DNA from: Acetivibrio straminisolvens JCM 21531
GTDB lineage: Bacteria > Bacillota > Clostridia > Acetivibrionales > Acetivibrionaceae
Direction: 5' to 3'
Assembly (NCBI RefSeq): GCF_000521465.1
Contig: NZ_BAVR01000037.1
Span: 1 to 38,177, forward strand
Length of the DNA stretch: 38,177 nt
Shown piece after piece: positions 26,092 to 37,047 of this stretch; position 1 is the stretch's first letter, and the number at the start of each line of letters is the position of its first letter. The notes below the pieces were generated by a model. The model searched no databases. It was not told the DNA's origin and was given only the letters and a program-made list of their open reading frames with translations. A program made the position numbers and the translations under genes.

Positions 26092-26125
26092 TATATTTCC
26101 GTATTTATAAAACGGACTCTTTCCC

Positions 26126-26907
26126 TTATTCAACAACATATACAGTCTTCCCGTTCAATTCTGTTTTCCTAATCAATGTATCTTTGGGCAGACAAAATGC
26201 AGGCCGTATAGCATAAGCTTCGGACACACTGCTTCCGCCAATAACTCCGTCGGCTCCCACAGTCCATGCTTGAATATCATCCCAGAGATATGCGGTACGA
26301 AGCCAATAAGCCTCGGCTACCCCGTTTTTATACGTAGCCTTCAAGTCTTCATTATCTTTATAATATGCAAGGGGTTTGCCTTCGTTATTTGCCATACCGC
26401 TTTTAATATTCATTTCCGAAGCAGACAAAATAAAAATCTTTCGCTGTATTTTTTCCGTATCTTTTACACTACCTCCCCCTCAACGCTTTCTAACGTAGAA
26501 ACGCTGACATTGGTGTCTAAAATCTTATTTTGCAGTGTCTGAGAAAATTGTAATATATAATTGTTATTTAAGTAATAATCTATGTTGCTTTTAGGGTAGT
26601 ATCCGCCCTTCGAGCCATATGATTTGCTGTCGCTATAGGAAATCAAATCTTCCAACAGGAATTTTCTTAATAAAAGTATTCCTCCTTCATAATCCGAACT
26701 CAAAACCAAGAAAGGTTCAAAAGCACCCTTTTCTTGGATATAAACCGTATAACTGTCGGAATCTTGAGTTTTATTCCTGTAAGCAATATCCTTTAACATA
26801 CTTTTACCTTCCCCGGTTTTGTTTTCATCAGAACCCTGCCAGTTAAATACAGGAAAACATCCTGTTAGAATTGTAAGAAAAATGCACATGATTAAAATTT
26901 TTCTCAT
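26126..26907 (-). CDS. DUF6273-type lipoprotein (frame broken once)
   Basis: ATG 26907 begins MRKILIMCIFLTILTGCFPV, a lipoprotein signal with lipobox LTGC. The frame ends at 26464 in a G5 run (26476-26480). One G gives VEGGGSVKDTEKIQRKIFIL and continues through YWLRTAYLWDDIQAWTV and AYAIRPAFCLPKD to 26126, about 260 residues. The YWLR(T/S)...G---I-------(Y/A)-IRPAF(C/W)L pattern is that of DUF6273, found in surface proteins of Clostridia. Likely lipid-anchored outside the cell. It precedes, tail to tail, nothing on its strand; the SLH protein gene upstream runs the same way. Confidence 0.8.
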
Positions 26908-27023
26908 TTTACTCAACACTTCTCCGTTTCCCTTTTATATCTTCTTGAGCCGTAATTATGCATTTGGGCTAATAATTTTTCAAATATTACTCGATAAACG
27001 GGCGTTTAAGCATTAAGTTTCAA

Positions 27024-30000
27024 TTACTTTAAATATGCTTCGATAAAATCTCTCAAAATTTGTGCCACACCTGCTCTATTTACAGCTTTTTTAGGAGAAA
27101 CTATGCTGTTTTCGGCTATTGAATTTGCATGCAAATCTGTGTAAGTGTACTTACCGCTTCCCGGGTAAAAGATTAATCCATATTGACACATATCCATAAC
27201 AGTATCTTTTGCCCAAGGACTCACTTCTTCATCATGTACAAAGACATTATCCGAATCTTTTTTCAGTATAATTCCTTTATATTTCATATACTTGTCAAGC
27301 ACAATCGCTATTTGCTCAGCAGTTATCAAGTCATTCGGGCCAAACAATTCTTTACTGTAACCGGAAACTATCCCGATGTCAACCGCCCATGCAACTGCTT
27401 TGCAGTACCAAGAATTTACATTAATATCTGAGAATGCAGAAGTATTGTAGCCTGACAAGTCAGCTCCGTCAAGTTTTGAGAGTACGGTTACAAACATTGC
27501 TCTGGTCATACCTGTTTCTGTATCAAATATATTGTCTCCGACACCGTAGAATAATGTTCGTGATGTAATAAAATCAATTGTTTCGGATGCCCAATGTCCT
27601 TCTATATCTGTGAAAGTCTTTTTGTTTTCTATTACTCCGTAAGTCCCCGGCTCTGACACTAATATGATCATTTTACCGTCTTTGTATATTGAAAACGGAA
27701 TAATAACGTCTCCCTCATCTTTTTTCAGAACACCTACATGATTTATACTTCCATTTTCGTAAGGCAAATATAACAATACGGGAGCGGTTAATCCCTCTAG
27801 AACGTCTGGCGTAATGGTTACGCTTCCGTCTTCGTTAAGTGTCAGATTTACTTTATTGTCATTTAGCAATATCCCGTCATCACTAGGCGGAACATGAACA
27901 AACCTCGCCTCAATTGTCCTATTTTCAGCAACAACAAACGAATACTTTTCTCCTGCGTTATCAATTTTTATATTGTTTTCATACCAACCGTCAAATATAT
28001 AGTTTGTATCCGGTACAGCCGTCAATGTGATTGTTGAACCTGAATTATATTTGCCTCCGCCAGTCACAGTACCTCCAGCACCTGAAGTTGCAGTAATAGA
28101 ATACTTAAGTGGTGCAGATGAAGATGACGATGATGAAGGAGAAGGCGTAGACGAAGATACCGGTTCAAAAACTGCCATTACAACAGTTTCATTGCCTGGC
28201 ATTGTAAATGTTGTAGTTTCGCTATTCTTATCGCCAAAAACTCCTCCCTTTGACGATACCCAGTTTTTAAAACGATAACCGTCATCAGGAATTGCTTCAA
28301 GCGGAGTAATTGAGCCATTCCCATAATAACCATTTGCCCCTTTAGTAATTCTGCCTCCCGTACCGGCTTCTATCTTTAGCTCGTAAGTACTCGCTGTATT
28401 TGGACTTGGACGGCTGCCTTCAAATTTTGCAGTCAAATATGTGTCCTCCTCAACCCGGAAACGATAGGATTTATCCGTCGATACAAGCACTCCATTTTTA
28501 TACCATCCGGCAAAATCACATTTTTCATATTCTATTGCAGATACTTGCGCAAACGAACCTGCACTATATACACCGCCGCCAATTACTGTGCCCCCCTCGG
28601 AATTATCGCTTGTTACATTTACAATATATACCGAATCTCGAGCCGATTGACCGGAGACTTCCATCGACGGCGTTAACTCACCTGTGCTATTTGCCAATGA
28701 ATAATTTACGCCGGAGCCTTCACCGGTATTGGCAGCATCTTCATCGGAAAATTTCGGAACAACAGCATTTAGTATATCCCCCTTAGCAATAGGGACATCA
28801 TAGTAATTTACAATTTTCGCATATGTACCAGTATCTTGACTGAATTCGCACACAGAATAATTTAATTCTCCGTCATCTGTTGCAATAATCTCAATACTGA
28901 ACGTGTCATCGGCCGGAAGGTATACAATCTTTTCCTTGTTTGAATTAAACCTTGCCACAATGGTACTTCCATCTATTTCTTGAGGCTCATCATCAATGAA
29001 TTGTGCTACAAGTTCACCCTTAGAATTATATACATTGACATCTACCGGACAATTTATGTAAATTTTTCTATAGCAATCTATTATAAACAGTCTTCTGCCC
29101 TCCGGAGTATAATTTACATCCTGAATTTGCAACCAAGCAAGGCAAAGCTCGGGGTAGTGTGCCGCAAACAATTTACTCGCATTGCCTTCACTGAAAAGTG
29201 TTATTAAGTCATCTCCCCCATTTAATTTAACTGAAGCAACAATTGTCCTTGCAATAACTGCAATAGCTTCTTTAATGGCAGTTGGTATTTGTCCATAGGC
29301 ATTAAGATCAATGCCCGCTTCTGAAAGACTCTCAACAAAATATTCCGTAATGAGGTCGGCAACTCCGTCGATACCACCCCATAAGTATTCTACCGCAATA
29401 TCGTATATATGAGCGTCCAACTTTTCCTCAAACTTCTTAATAGCTTTATCCCATTTATAAGACTCATAATGCCCGCCCATAAATTCAGCAGCAGCAAGCC
29501 TTACAGCCCCCTGCAACTTCTCGGCATAATTTTCGCGGTTTTTAATTCCTGTAGCAAGGGAAAGGATCAATTCGTCCAAAAATTGAGCCATTGTTATGTT
29601 GTCATTTTCTATTAAACGTACATCCACCTCAAAATTCGGAACCCATACCCAATATTCAATTCCAAAAATACCGGTTCGTTTTTCCCAATGCCCAAAGTCA
29701 ACACTTATATCCGGATTAATCTTTTTTCCTTGGAACGTGTCAACTATATGTTTATCTCCTACAATAGATTCACGTACCCATTCCGTATCAAGCTCTTTAA
29801 ATTTTTCAAGCATTTTGGCAAAAAGTTCTGAATTGCTTGATGTGAGCTTTGTAGGAATCACTCTTTCATCAACACCATACCGTGTAAATCCCCAAGCACT
29901 AGGTGCAACTTTAGTTACCAAGTCATTTTGATTAACAATATTATGAATATTAGTATACTTGCTAACGGGTTGAACTTGACTCATTAATGCCCCCATAGCC

Positions 30001-31385
30001 GGCTCAAAACAATATGCGTACAAGTTTTCCTTATCAAAACGTATCCCTGCAATTTCTCCCTCATCGGTAAGTCTTCCGGCAAGCAAGTTAACTGTCGCAC
30101 CTGCACGGCTATAACCCACAAGCCAAAGCTTTATATTTTCTTTAAACTCTCCTTTGTGACGAGTTATATAATCGGAAAGAAATCTATACGCTTCATCGCT
30201 GGCAGTTTTAAAGCCCTTATGTTGACCTGTTGTACCCGCTGTGAAGTTGCCTGCCCATTCCGCTTCATAACCTCCACCCCTTGCGGCCAGCGCAATCACA
30301 GTATAATTCTTGCCATTAACTTTTATGTCCTTATGAGCTGCAACAACACCAATAGAATCTTCACTTGGTTTTACCGTAAAATATTTGTTTGTCTCAAAAT
30401 CTTTAAATCCTATTTCGCCAAAAAGTTCACGGGCATTTCTTGCTTTATCGGTATAATCCTTTGTCCCTCCAACATTGCTTGCCCATGCAGACAGTTCAAG
30501 ACACAAAGACATGGTTGCAAGACTTGGATTGTAAATTGAGGCTCCTTGAGAAAAGTAATCATCGTCATAGAAATATGTTGCAACATAATCTTCATTTATA
30601 CTATTTTTAGACGAGAAACGAAACAACCCGGTTCTTTTCTTTATAATATCATCTGCTATTTCTTCAAAAACAAATTCGAATTCCTCAGCATTATCTATAT
30701 CATAATAACCCTTATTTTGAATGTCTTGGAGAAATCTCCTGGCAAACCCAAGCAGTTCCTTGGGATAAAAATAAGTAAAGTCTTGGAAAAAACCCAATGT
30801 ATATATGTTAATATCCTTTTTTATTTCTTGAGCTAAATTATAAACCGCATTTGCATACTTGTACGAATAATCATTGGCTTCATACAAGTCACAATCTTCA
30901 ATAGTATAAGGTCCGTCGGAAGTAGAATACTGTTGATTGGGCATTCCGTCGGTCATTAAAATAAGGTTCTTAATAGCATTGGAAGGTATTTTGCCGGAAG
31001 ACAAAATTCCTTGAGCCTTAAGCATTCCATCATATGTATTTGTGCCGTTCCTATAAATGTTGGTCACATTATTTATTGCATTTTTCAGCTTTTCGGGATC
31101 ATCGGTAAAATCGCAGTATATTTCGGCGCTTTGAGAATAAGGTATTACTGCCACATAATTTTGTCCGTTAGCATCAAGTACCTGCGATATAAACTTTTGT
31201 GCTGCTTTTTTCATTTGATTTAACGATACATCGCTCATACTTGGAGACAAGTCTAACACCAATACCGAATAACGTACGATTTCGCTTGACTGTTCTGCAT
31301 ATACATTACCCGGAAACGCTAAAACGCCAAGCGTTATTAGAGCTACCAATAATAATGATAACCCTCTCATAAAAATACTTTTCAT
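27024..31385 (-). CDS. Secreted VWA / alpha-beta hydrolase / InlB-repeat / SLH protein
   Basis: This is a 1453-residue intact frame behind GGGGGAGTAAAA. Signal peptide 1-30 (cut after VYA). VWA domain about 38-250 with MIDAS DLSPSMS at 45-51 and LMTDGMPN at 143-150. A lipase-like alpha/beta hydrolase region with nucleophile elbow GYSRAG (Ser 426). Three InlB_B/Listeria-Bacteroides repeats (about 918-1160), each with G-G-x-V/I...G...W-Y/F-x-N...A-x-F. A Ser/Pro linker sits between repeats two and three. At the C-terminus are SLH domains (FTDIEGHWASETIDF; FSDINVNSWYCKAVAWAVDI; a weaker third). It is expected to be held on the cell wall through SLH and may bind and hydrolyse an extracellular ester or lipid. 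Confidence 0.85.
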   Translation of the reverse strand: MKSIFMRGLSLLLVALITLGVLAFPGNVYAEQSSEIVRYSVLVLDLSPSMSDVSLNQMKKAAQKFISQVLDANGQNYVAVIPYSQSAEIYCDFTDDPEKLKNAINNVTNIYRNGTNTYDGMLKAQGILSSGKIPSNAIKNLILMTDGMPNQQYSTSDGPYTIEDCDLYEANDYSYKYANAVYNLAQEIKKDINIYTLGFFQDFTYFYPKELLGFARRFLQDIQNKGYYDIDNAEEFEFVFEEIADDIIKKRTGLFRFSSKNSINEDYVATYFYDDDYFSQGASIYNPSLATMSLCLELSAWASNVGGTKDYTDKARNARELFGEIGFKDFETNKYFTVKPSEDSIGVVAAHKDIKVNGKNYTVIALAARGGGYEAEWAGNFTAGTTGQHKGFKTASDEAYRFLSDYITRHKGEFKENIKLWLVGYSRAGATVNLLAGRLTDEGEIAGIRFDKENLYAYCFEPAMGALMSQVQPVSKYTNIHNIVNQNDLVTKVAPSAWGFTRYGVDERVIPTKLTSSNSELFAKMLEKFKELDTEWVRESIVGDKHIVDTFQGKKINPDISVDFGHWEKRTGIFGIEYWVWVPNFEVDVRLIENDNITMAQFLDELILSLATGIKNRENYAEKLQGAVRLAAAEFMGGHYESYKWDKAIKKFEEKLDAHIYDIAVEYLWGGIDGVADLITEYFVESLSEAGIDLNAYGQIPTAIKEAIAVIARTIVASVKLNGGDDLITLFSEGNASKLFAAHYPELCLAWLQIQDVNYTPEGRRLFIIDCYRKIYINCPVDVNVYNSKGELVAQFIDDEPQEIDGSTIVARFNSNKEKIVYLPADDTFSIEIIATDDGELNYSVCEFSQDTGTYAKIVNYYDVPIAKGDILNAVVPKFSDEDAANTGEGSGVNYSLANSTGELTPSMEVSGQSARDSVYIVNVTSDNSEGGTVIGGGVYSAGSFAQVSAIEYEKCDFAGWYKNGVLVSTDKSYRFRVEEDTYLTAKFEGSRPSPNTASTYELKIEAGTGGRITKGANGYYGNGSITPLEAIPDDGYRFKNWVSSKGGVFGDKNSETTTFTMPGNETVVMAVFEPVSSSTPSPSSSSSSSAPLKYSITATSGAGGTVTGGGKYNSGSTITLTAVPDTNYIFDGWYENNIKIDNAGEKYSFVVAENRTIEARFVHVPPSDDGILLNDNKVNLTLNEDGSVTITPDVLEGLTAPVLLYLPYENGSINHVGVLKKDEGDVIIPFSIYKDGKMIILVSEPGTYGVIENKKTFTDIEGHWASETIDFITSRTLFYGVGDNIFDTETGMTRAMFVTVLSKLDGADLSGYNTSAFSDINVNSWYCKAVAWAVDIGIVSGYSKELFGPNDLITAEQIAIVLDKYMKYKGIILKKDSDNVFVHDEEVSPWAKDTVMDMCQYGLIFYPGSGKYTYTDLHANSIAENSIVSPKKAVNRAGVAQILRDFIEAYLK

Positions 31386-31626
31386 TTTTACTCCCCCTAA
31401 AATTTAATTTTTCTTAAATTTTATAATAAAGTTATTTTATATATTCCTTATATATCTCTAGCATGCTCCTTAAGAGGGTCAGTAAACTACTCCCAAACAA
31501 AAGAGCATATTTTTACATATGTTTTGCACAGATTATCATATACATCTTTAAATGTCAAGTATTCTCAATTTTTCTCGCTTGCATGAGTTCGAAAAATGAT
31601 ATATATTAAAATTCAGGTGATTAAAA

Positions 31627-32807
31627 ATGTACACAGAAGAAATCAAAAAAATATCATCCGATATAATTAATGAAATAATTTCCATAAGAAGAGATATTCA
31701 CAGACACCCCGAATTGGGTTTTAATGAATATAGAACATCCTCCATAGCATCGGATTTTTTGAAAAATCTCGCTGCAAAGTTTATTCAAACATAGCCAAAA
31801 CCGGAGTTGTCGGTGTCCTTGAAAGCAAAAAGCCCGGCAAGACAATTGCAATAAGGGCCGACATGGATGCGCTTCCCATAGCCGAGCAAAATGATTTTGA
31901 TTATATATCTCAAAATGAAAACGTCATGCATGCCTGCGGCCACGATGCCCATGTCGCCATAGCCTTGGGAACGGCAAAGATAATTTCCGGCTTTATGGAC
32001 AAAATATCCGGCAATGTCAAATTTATTTTCCAACCCGCTGAGGAAGGGCTGGGAGGAGCTGCTTTGATGATTGATGAAGGTGCGCTGGACAATCCTGACA
32101 CCGATGCAATAATTGCCCTTCATGTTTCCCCGCTTTTAAAGTCAGGTCAAATTTCAGTAGGTACAGGACCGGTAATGGCTTCGCCTGCCGAATTTGACAT
32201 AATAATAAAGGGCAGGGGCGGTCATGCAGCCCAACCCCATAAATCCGTCAACCCAATATCCATAGGTGTTAATATTATAAATATGTTTTCCTCAATTATT
32301 CCTAAAACCTTAAGCCCTTTTAAAAGCGCCATCCTGTCGGTAACATGCTTTGAAGCAGGCAATACCTACAATGTCATTCCTTCACAGGCTGTCATTAAAG
32401 GTACTGTGAGAGCTTTTGACCGGGAAACCCACAATGTGATACAAGAAAGGATGAACTCTGTAATTGCCTCAATGACATCAGCAGAAGGTGCGGACTTTTC
32501 TTTTAGTTACAACCTTGGCTATCCTCCGGTAATAAACAATGGAGAAATTGCAAAGCTTATTTCAAATGCCTCGAAAAAAATCCTGGGGGAAGACAATGTA
32601 GTGGAAAATCCCGAGCCTTCCATGCTGGCTGAAGACTTTTCCTATTATACCCTGAAAGTCCCCGGGGCCATATTCAATCTGGGCTGCAGCAATCCTTTCG
32701 AAAAAAATTTCCACAACCTTCACTCTGGCAAATTCAACCTTGACGAAAGCTGCATAAGTGTTGGAATGCAAATATTATCCCAGTGTGTGCTGGATTTTCT
32801 GGGATAG
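31627..32807 (+). CDS. M20-family amidohydrolase (frame broken once)
   Basis: ATG 31627 after CAGGTGATTAAAA reads MYTEEIKKISSDIINEIISI-RRDIHRHPELGFNEYRTS. The frame ends at 31794. One G at about 31771 gives GCKVYSNIAKTGVVGVLESK and the rest: IRADMDALPIAEQ, HACGHDAHVAIALG (metal-binding CGHDAH), FQPAEEGLGGA, then LAEDFSYY. About 394 residues, full length for peptidase M20D (hippurate hydrolase or N-acyl-amino acid/diaminopimelate deacetylase type). The exact substrate cannot be told from sequence. Cytoplasmic. Confidence 0.88.
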
Positions 32808-32930
32808 TATTTTTCCAGATTTTTATTTTCGTGCCAATTCATTTTTTGCTATGAATTTTTAATTTTCCGTCGGTAATAATACAGATATAATTTAATAAAA
32901 AGTTTAATTTAATAAAAAGGAGTTGTAATT

Positions 32931-33149
32931 ATGGATAGAACACCTTTGGATAGACTGGCTTTGGTTTTAGTTATCGTCGGAGCATTAAATTGGCTTTTGG
33001 TGGGACTTTTCGATTATAATCTTGTAGCAGAATTGTTTGGCATAGGCTCATTTATTACCAGAACAATATATTCTATAGTTGGTATTGCCGGGCTGTATAG
33101 CATAAGCCTGCTCTTTAGAGAAGCAGCCCGCGTTGACAACAAAGCCTAA
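32931..33149 (+). CDS. DUF378 small membrane protein
   Basis: 72 residues. The opening LDRLALVLVIVGALNWLLVG-LFDYNLV and later YSIVGIAGLYSISLLFRE define DUF378 (YuzA-type), with two membrane helices. Function unknown. AAAAAGGAGTTGTAATT precedes the ATG, and a strong terminator follows at 33154-33200. Confidence 0.9.
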   Translation: MDRTPLDRLALVLVIVGALNWLLVGLFDYNLVAELFGIGSFITRTIYSIVGIAGLYSISLLFREAARVDNKA

Positions 33150-33153
33150 GCAT

Positions 33154-33200
33154 AAAAAACCAGGTGCCTTACCCCTTCTGACAACAGGCACCTGGTTTTT
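33154..33200 (+). terminator. Intrinsic terminator of the DUF378 gene
   Basis: AAAAACCAGGTGCCT pairs perfectly with AGGCACCTGGTTTTT around a 16-base loop. Confidence 0.9.
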
Positions 33201-33232
33201 CCATTTAATCCGGCATGATAGTAAAAAAACTT

Positions 33233-33403
33233 TTAGCATATATTTTTTATTTCCACTTCATTCGAAACAAGAACAACTTTAATACTCAAACACCCATCTG
33301 CGTCAACCGAAACGTCATATGTTTTAACTCCAAACTTCTCTATACTCTTGTCGATTTCATTTTTTATCTGGTTTTCAAGAATATCGTAAACCATATTACT
33401 CAA
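33233..33403 (-). CDS. Small hypothetical protein, 56 residues
   Basis: TTG 33403 lies six bases behind AAGGAGAGG; ATG 33394 is an in-frame alternative. The product (MSNMVYDILENQIKNEIDKS...KTYDVSVDADGCLSIKVVLV...KNIC) shows an amphipathic helix followed by a beta-type segment, with good codon structure and no interruption. It is too short to have been an obvious gene call. I do not recognise a family. Confidence 0.55.
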   Translation of the reverse strand: MSNMVYDILENQIKNEIDKSIEKFGVKTYDVSVDADGCLSIKVVLVSNEVEIKNIC

Positions 33404-33564
33404 AACTATCCTCTCCTTCCTCGACGCATATATAATATCAAAAATTTTTCGTCTTGTTAATACTTATGGGAAATTAATACTAAACTTCGTTTTTACCAAA
33501 AGGCTTAAACTTTGCCCGTGAGCCCCTTCTTTTAAAAATAAAAAATTTTTTAAAATTAAAAACA

Positions 33565-33597
33565 CCTTCCTGTATGCCTTTAATCAATACAGGAAGG
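33565..33597 (-). terminator. Terminator of yebC
   Basis: Minus strand CCTTCCTGTAT (33597-33587) pairs with ATACAGGAAGG (33575-33565), followed by TGTTTTTAATTTT. Confidence 0.85.
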
Positions 33598-33623
33598 CGG
33601 GAAAAGTCATCTAAATCAAGTTT

Positions 33624-34352
33624 TTACTCTCCGTCCCAGTTATGATAAACGTTTTGCACATCATCCAGATCTTCCAGGTTTTCAATGAGCCTATCCATAA
33701 AATCAATTTGCTTTTGATCGGTCAATGTGGTCGTGGTCTGGGGAACCATTTCAACTTCTGCCTCAACAAATTCATATCCGTCTTGTTCGAGACCTTCCCT
33801 CACTTTTGAGAAATCTTCCGGCGCAGTAATTATTTCAAAATACTCATCCTCAGCGGTAAAGTCCTCTGCTCCAAGGTCCAAAGCTTTCATCATAAGGTCA
33901 TCTTCTTTAACTTTGTCACTCTTTTCAATCAATATTACGCCTTTCTTATCAAACATAAATGACACACAGCCCGTTGTCCCAAGGTTGCCTCCGAATTTAT
34001 CAAACAAATGCCTGACCTCGCCCGCAGTTCTGTTTCTGTTATCTGTCATGGCTTCAACAATAACAGCTACACCGCCGGGGCCATAGCCTTCATATACCAC
34101 CTCTTCATAATTGGTTGAATCAATTTCACCCGCCGCCTTCTTAATACTCCTCATTATGGTGTCATTGGGCATATTGGCAGCTTTCGCCTTGGCAATAACG
34201 TCCTTGAGCTTTGAATTGACTTCCGGGTCCGGTCCTCCTTGTTTTACAACTATAGCTATTTCCCTTCCGAGCTTTGTAAATATTTTTCCTTTCTGAGCAT
34301 CTGTTTTTTGCTTCTTATGTTTTATATTGGCCCATTTCGAATGCCCCGCCAT
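33624..34352 (-). CDS. yebC: YebC/PmpR-family regulator (TACO1 family)
   Basis: This intact 242-residue protein has the family's opening [20 protein letters not shown], then [59 protein letters not shown] and [14 protein letters not shown]. Members are described as DNA-binding regulators in some bacteria and as translation factors for proline-rich stretches in others. AGGAGGTATTTT precedes the ATG. Confidence 0.95.
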   Translation of the reverse strand: MAGHSKWANIKHKKQKTDAQKGKIFTKLGREIAIVVKQGGPDPEVNSKLKDVIAKAKAANMPNDTIMRSIKKAAGEIDSTNYEEVVYEGYGPGGVAVIVEAMTDNRNRTAGEVRHLFDKFGGNLGTTGCVSFMFDKKGVILIEKSDKVKEDDLMMKALDLGAEDFTAEDEYFEIITAPEDFSKVREGLEQDGYEFVEAEVEMVPQTTTTLTDQKQIDFMDRLIENLEDLDDVQNVYHNWDGE

Positions 34353-34607
34353 AAAATACCTCCTTAAACAATATATATAAATAACTATATAAAGCCCATA
34401 TAGTTTTGTCCTCTATAAATTATAATATTAAACGGCTATTTAATAAAGGTTTTCTGAATTAATTAGAAGTTTTTTTGTCACGAATTTCAAAAATGTATTT
34501 ACATATTTGCTTTTATTGTATAAAATAGGTATGACATTTTATGTATATAACTCTATATTATTCTATGTTAAGTACATAATACTTATTATAAAGTAAGGGT
34601 TGGTACT

Positions 34608-35770
34608 ATGAACAGCAAACCTTGTATTGGCACATGCACGAGAATTATAATATATTCTGTGCTTGCACATTTAGTCATTGCAGGTGTCGGTTTTATTTCA
34701 TTCATGTTCAAAATAACCGACGAATCTGATACAGATAATAGTGTCCTCCTCGACCTGCTGCTTGCTCAAAACATTTTCATCCTGGTATTGGAGGTCCTGA
34801 TTTCTATTGCCGTTATATCGGTTATAGTATATGCCCATAAAAAATTGAACAAAATTACTTCACAACATTTTGACGATATTGAAAATATAAAAAACAGTAC
34901 CAACGTGAACTTGAAGAAAAGAATGAACTGATCCGAAACCTCACCTCACTCTATGAAAAAACCATAAAATCAAGCAGTCTAAAGTCAGAGTTTTTCTACA
35001 ACATGTCCCATGAGCTAAAAACCCCATTAAGTGTTATTCTTGGAGCCATACAACTTATAAGTCAAAAATATCCTCTCGACGAAAGCGATCGAAGAAAATC
35101 AACCCGGCATTTGATTACTATAAAACAGAATTGCTACAGGCTTTTAAGACTGATAAACAATATTCTGGATATCAGCCGAATTGATTCGGGCTACATAAAA
35201 ACAAACCCGGTAAATTGCAATATTGTATATCTGGTAGAGGACATAACCAGCTCCGTAATCCCCTATGTGGAGCAGAAAGGTTTGACTTTGGAGTTCGACA
35301 CCCTCAATGAAGAAATTATTACCGCTGTGGACATTGACAAGATTGAAAGAATAATTCTAAACCTTTTGTCCAATGCCATCAAATTTACCAACCCGGGAGG
35401 CAAAATCTCGGTAAAGGTTGCCAAAAGATTCAACAACGTAATTATTAGAGTCAAAGATACAGGCATTGGAATACCCAAAAATATGCAGGCTGCCATTTTT
35501 GAACGCTATCGTCAGGTAAACAACGGTCTCACCGCAGAAATTGACGGATCCGGCATAGGCCTCTCCATTGTAAAGTCCTTCGTTGCCCTTCACAACGGAG
35601 TTATAAAAGTAAGGAGTGAGGAAAATAAAGGAAGCGAATTTATAATATCTCTCCCCATACAACTTTGCGAAGAAAACCAATGGCATGATTCCGGCAATCA
35701 AAATTCCCAGAGCAAAATAATTGAGGCTATCAATATCGAATTTTCCGATATTTATTTCATAGCCCCATAA
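34608..35770 (+). CDS. Membrane sensor histidine kinase (frame broken once)
   Basis: Two membrane helices (IIIYSVLAHLVIAGVGFISF; FILVLEVLISIAVISVIVY) border a short outer loop. The frame ends at 34931. One A in the A6 run 34889-34894 gives IKKQYQRELEEKNELIRNLT, a coiled linker, and joins the kinase: H-box FYNMSHELKTPLSVILG, N-box LLSNAIKFTNPGG, G1 VKDTGIGIPKN, F-box-like FERYRQV, G2 GSGIGLSIV. About 388 residues. No response regulator is next to it, so it is an orphan kinase. Orphan kinases feed Spo0A in Clostridia, which is possible here but not shown. Confidence 0.88.
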
Positions 35771-35834
35771 AATCCCGTACTTCTATCTCGCACTATTTAT
35801 ACCGCAATAGTCTCAAAACCTTGCCATTCCCTCT

Positions 35835-36209
35835 CTATCCCAAAGCCACAAGGACACATGCTTGAACAGCATTTAATCCCTTGCTTTCAATAAGCTCCAT
35901 AATCTCTTTGTTATGGGTCCCCGGCTGCAACCAGATATTTTGCACTCCAAGCCTTGAAGCTTCTTCTATAACCTTCATCCCATGCTTTGGAGCAACCACC
36001 ATATCAATAACCTCCGGCACTTCCGGAAGGGATGACAAATCACTGTAGCATTTATCCCCATCAATTGTTTCATAGTTGGGATTCACAGGATATACTTTAT
36101 ATCCCTTTGATTTAAGCTTTTTATAAATTTTGCTTCCAAACTTATCCGGATTATCACTGGCACCTACAACGGCCCATACTTTTTTCTCCAGCATTTTTTC
36201 CTCCAGCAT
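35835..36209 (-). CDS. CoA-binding domain protein
   Basis: This 124-residue Rossmann-type CoA-binding protein (YccU type) contains VWAVVGASDNPDKFGSKIYK, GYKVYPVNPNYETIDG, DMVVAPKHGMKVIEEASRLG, NIWLQPGTHNKEI and QACVLVAL. It binds CoA or a nucleotide; no reaction is established. The GAGGAGGAAGTGCT site lies before the ATG, 18 bases behind the YigZ-family stop, so the two are probably cotranscribed. Confidence 0.9.
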   Translation of the reverse strand: MLEEKMLEKKVWAVVGASDNPDKFGSKIYKKLKSKGYKVYPVNPNYETIDGDKCYSDLSSLPEVPEVIDMVVAPKHGMKVIEEASRLGVQNIWLQPGTHNKEIMELIESKGLNAVQACVLVALG

Positions 36210-36226
36210 AGCACTTCCTCCTCAAT

Positions 36227-36878
36227 CTATATTATAATTTTTCCCTGGGAGTCTAATGTGATATAGCAGCTGTCTCCCTTTTGGATAATTGCTCTTGCAT
36301 TTGTTGCTTCATTGATCATATCAATAAAGGTTTCAACATCATCACACGGAACAAATACTATTATCTCCACATCCTGTTCATATATAACATCTTTTATCGT
36401 AAACCCTTCTGAAATAAGGATATTTTGAACCTTCCCAAACAAGGTATACTCCAAAACTATATTTACCTGGGTGCAAAGCTTTTTTGTCACAATTTGGGCT
36501 GCTTCTATACCCATTGATGCGCTTTTGCCATATGCCGTATAAGCCCTGCAGCACCAAGCAAAGTACCTCCGAAATACCTTGTTACCACAACCACCAGATC
36601 CCGAAGCCCCATTTTTTTATAACTTCAAGCACAGGAAGTCCGGCAGTTCCCGACGGCTCACCATCATCGCTGAACTTCTGTATAATATTCTTTCCACCAA
36701 TATAGTATGCATAAACATTATGATTAGCATCCCAGTACTTTGATTTTAGTTCTTCAATAAACTCCGCTGCCTCCTCTTCGGTTGATACCGGCTTTACCGA
36801 CGCTATAAACCTGGATTTTTTCTCTTCAATTTCATACATTGCATGGTTTAATACTGTTTTATATACCTTATCCAACAC
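36227..36878 (-). CDS. YigZ/IMPACT-family protein (frame broken twice)
   Basis: The likely start is GTG 36878 (or TTG 36875) behind AAAAGGTGG. The protein has MLDKVYKTVLNHAMYEIEEK-KSRFIASVKPV, YWDANHNVYAYYIGG and FSDDGEPSGTAGLPVLEVI. It leaves frame in the A7 run (36612-36618). One A gives MGLRDLVVVVTRYFGGTLLG. At CC 36535-36536 one base gives LIRAYGKSASMG and joins the C-terminal YigZ domain ending at 36227. About 217 residues. The family is linked to translation regulation (IMPACT in eukaryotes), with the bacterial role unclear. Confidence 0.88.
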
Positions 36879-37047
36879 TAACCACCTTTTTATTTTACTC
36901 TCAAATTTTTTCCGTTGTCTATATTTTAACATTATATAGCCTCTTACTCTATAGTTTTTCGATAGTACTAGAAAAATGTACATAGAATGAGGTATAATAT
37001 TATCAAATCAATAGAATAGATAACATGCTTTTAGGGAGGAATATATT

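Noticed and set aside
27024..31385. 28027-28278 plus-strand acidic ORF
   Set aside because: Antisense of the Ser/Pro-rich linker in the SLH protein; composition artefact.
34353..34607. Spo0A box upstream of the histidine kinase (TTTGTCACGAA near 34474)
   Set aside because: Differs from the TGTCGAA core by an inserted base; too weak to call.
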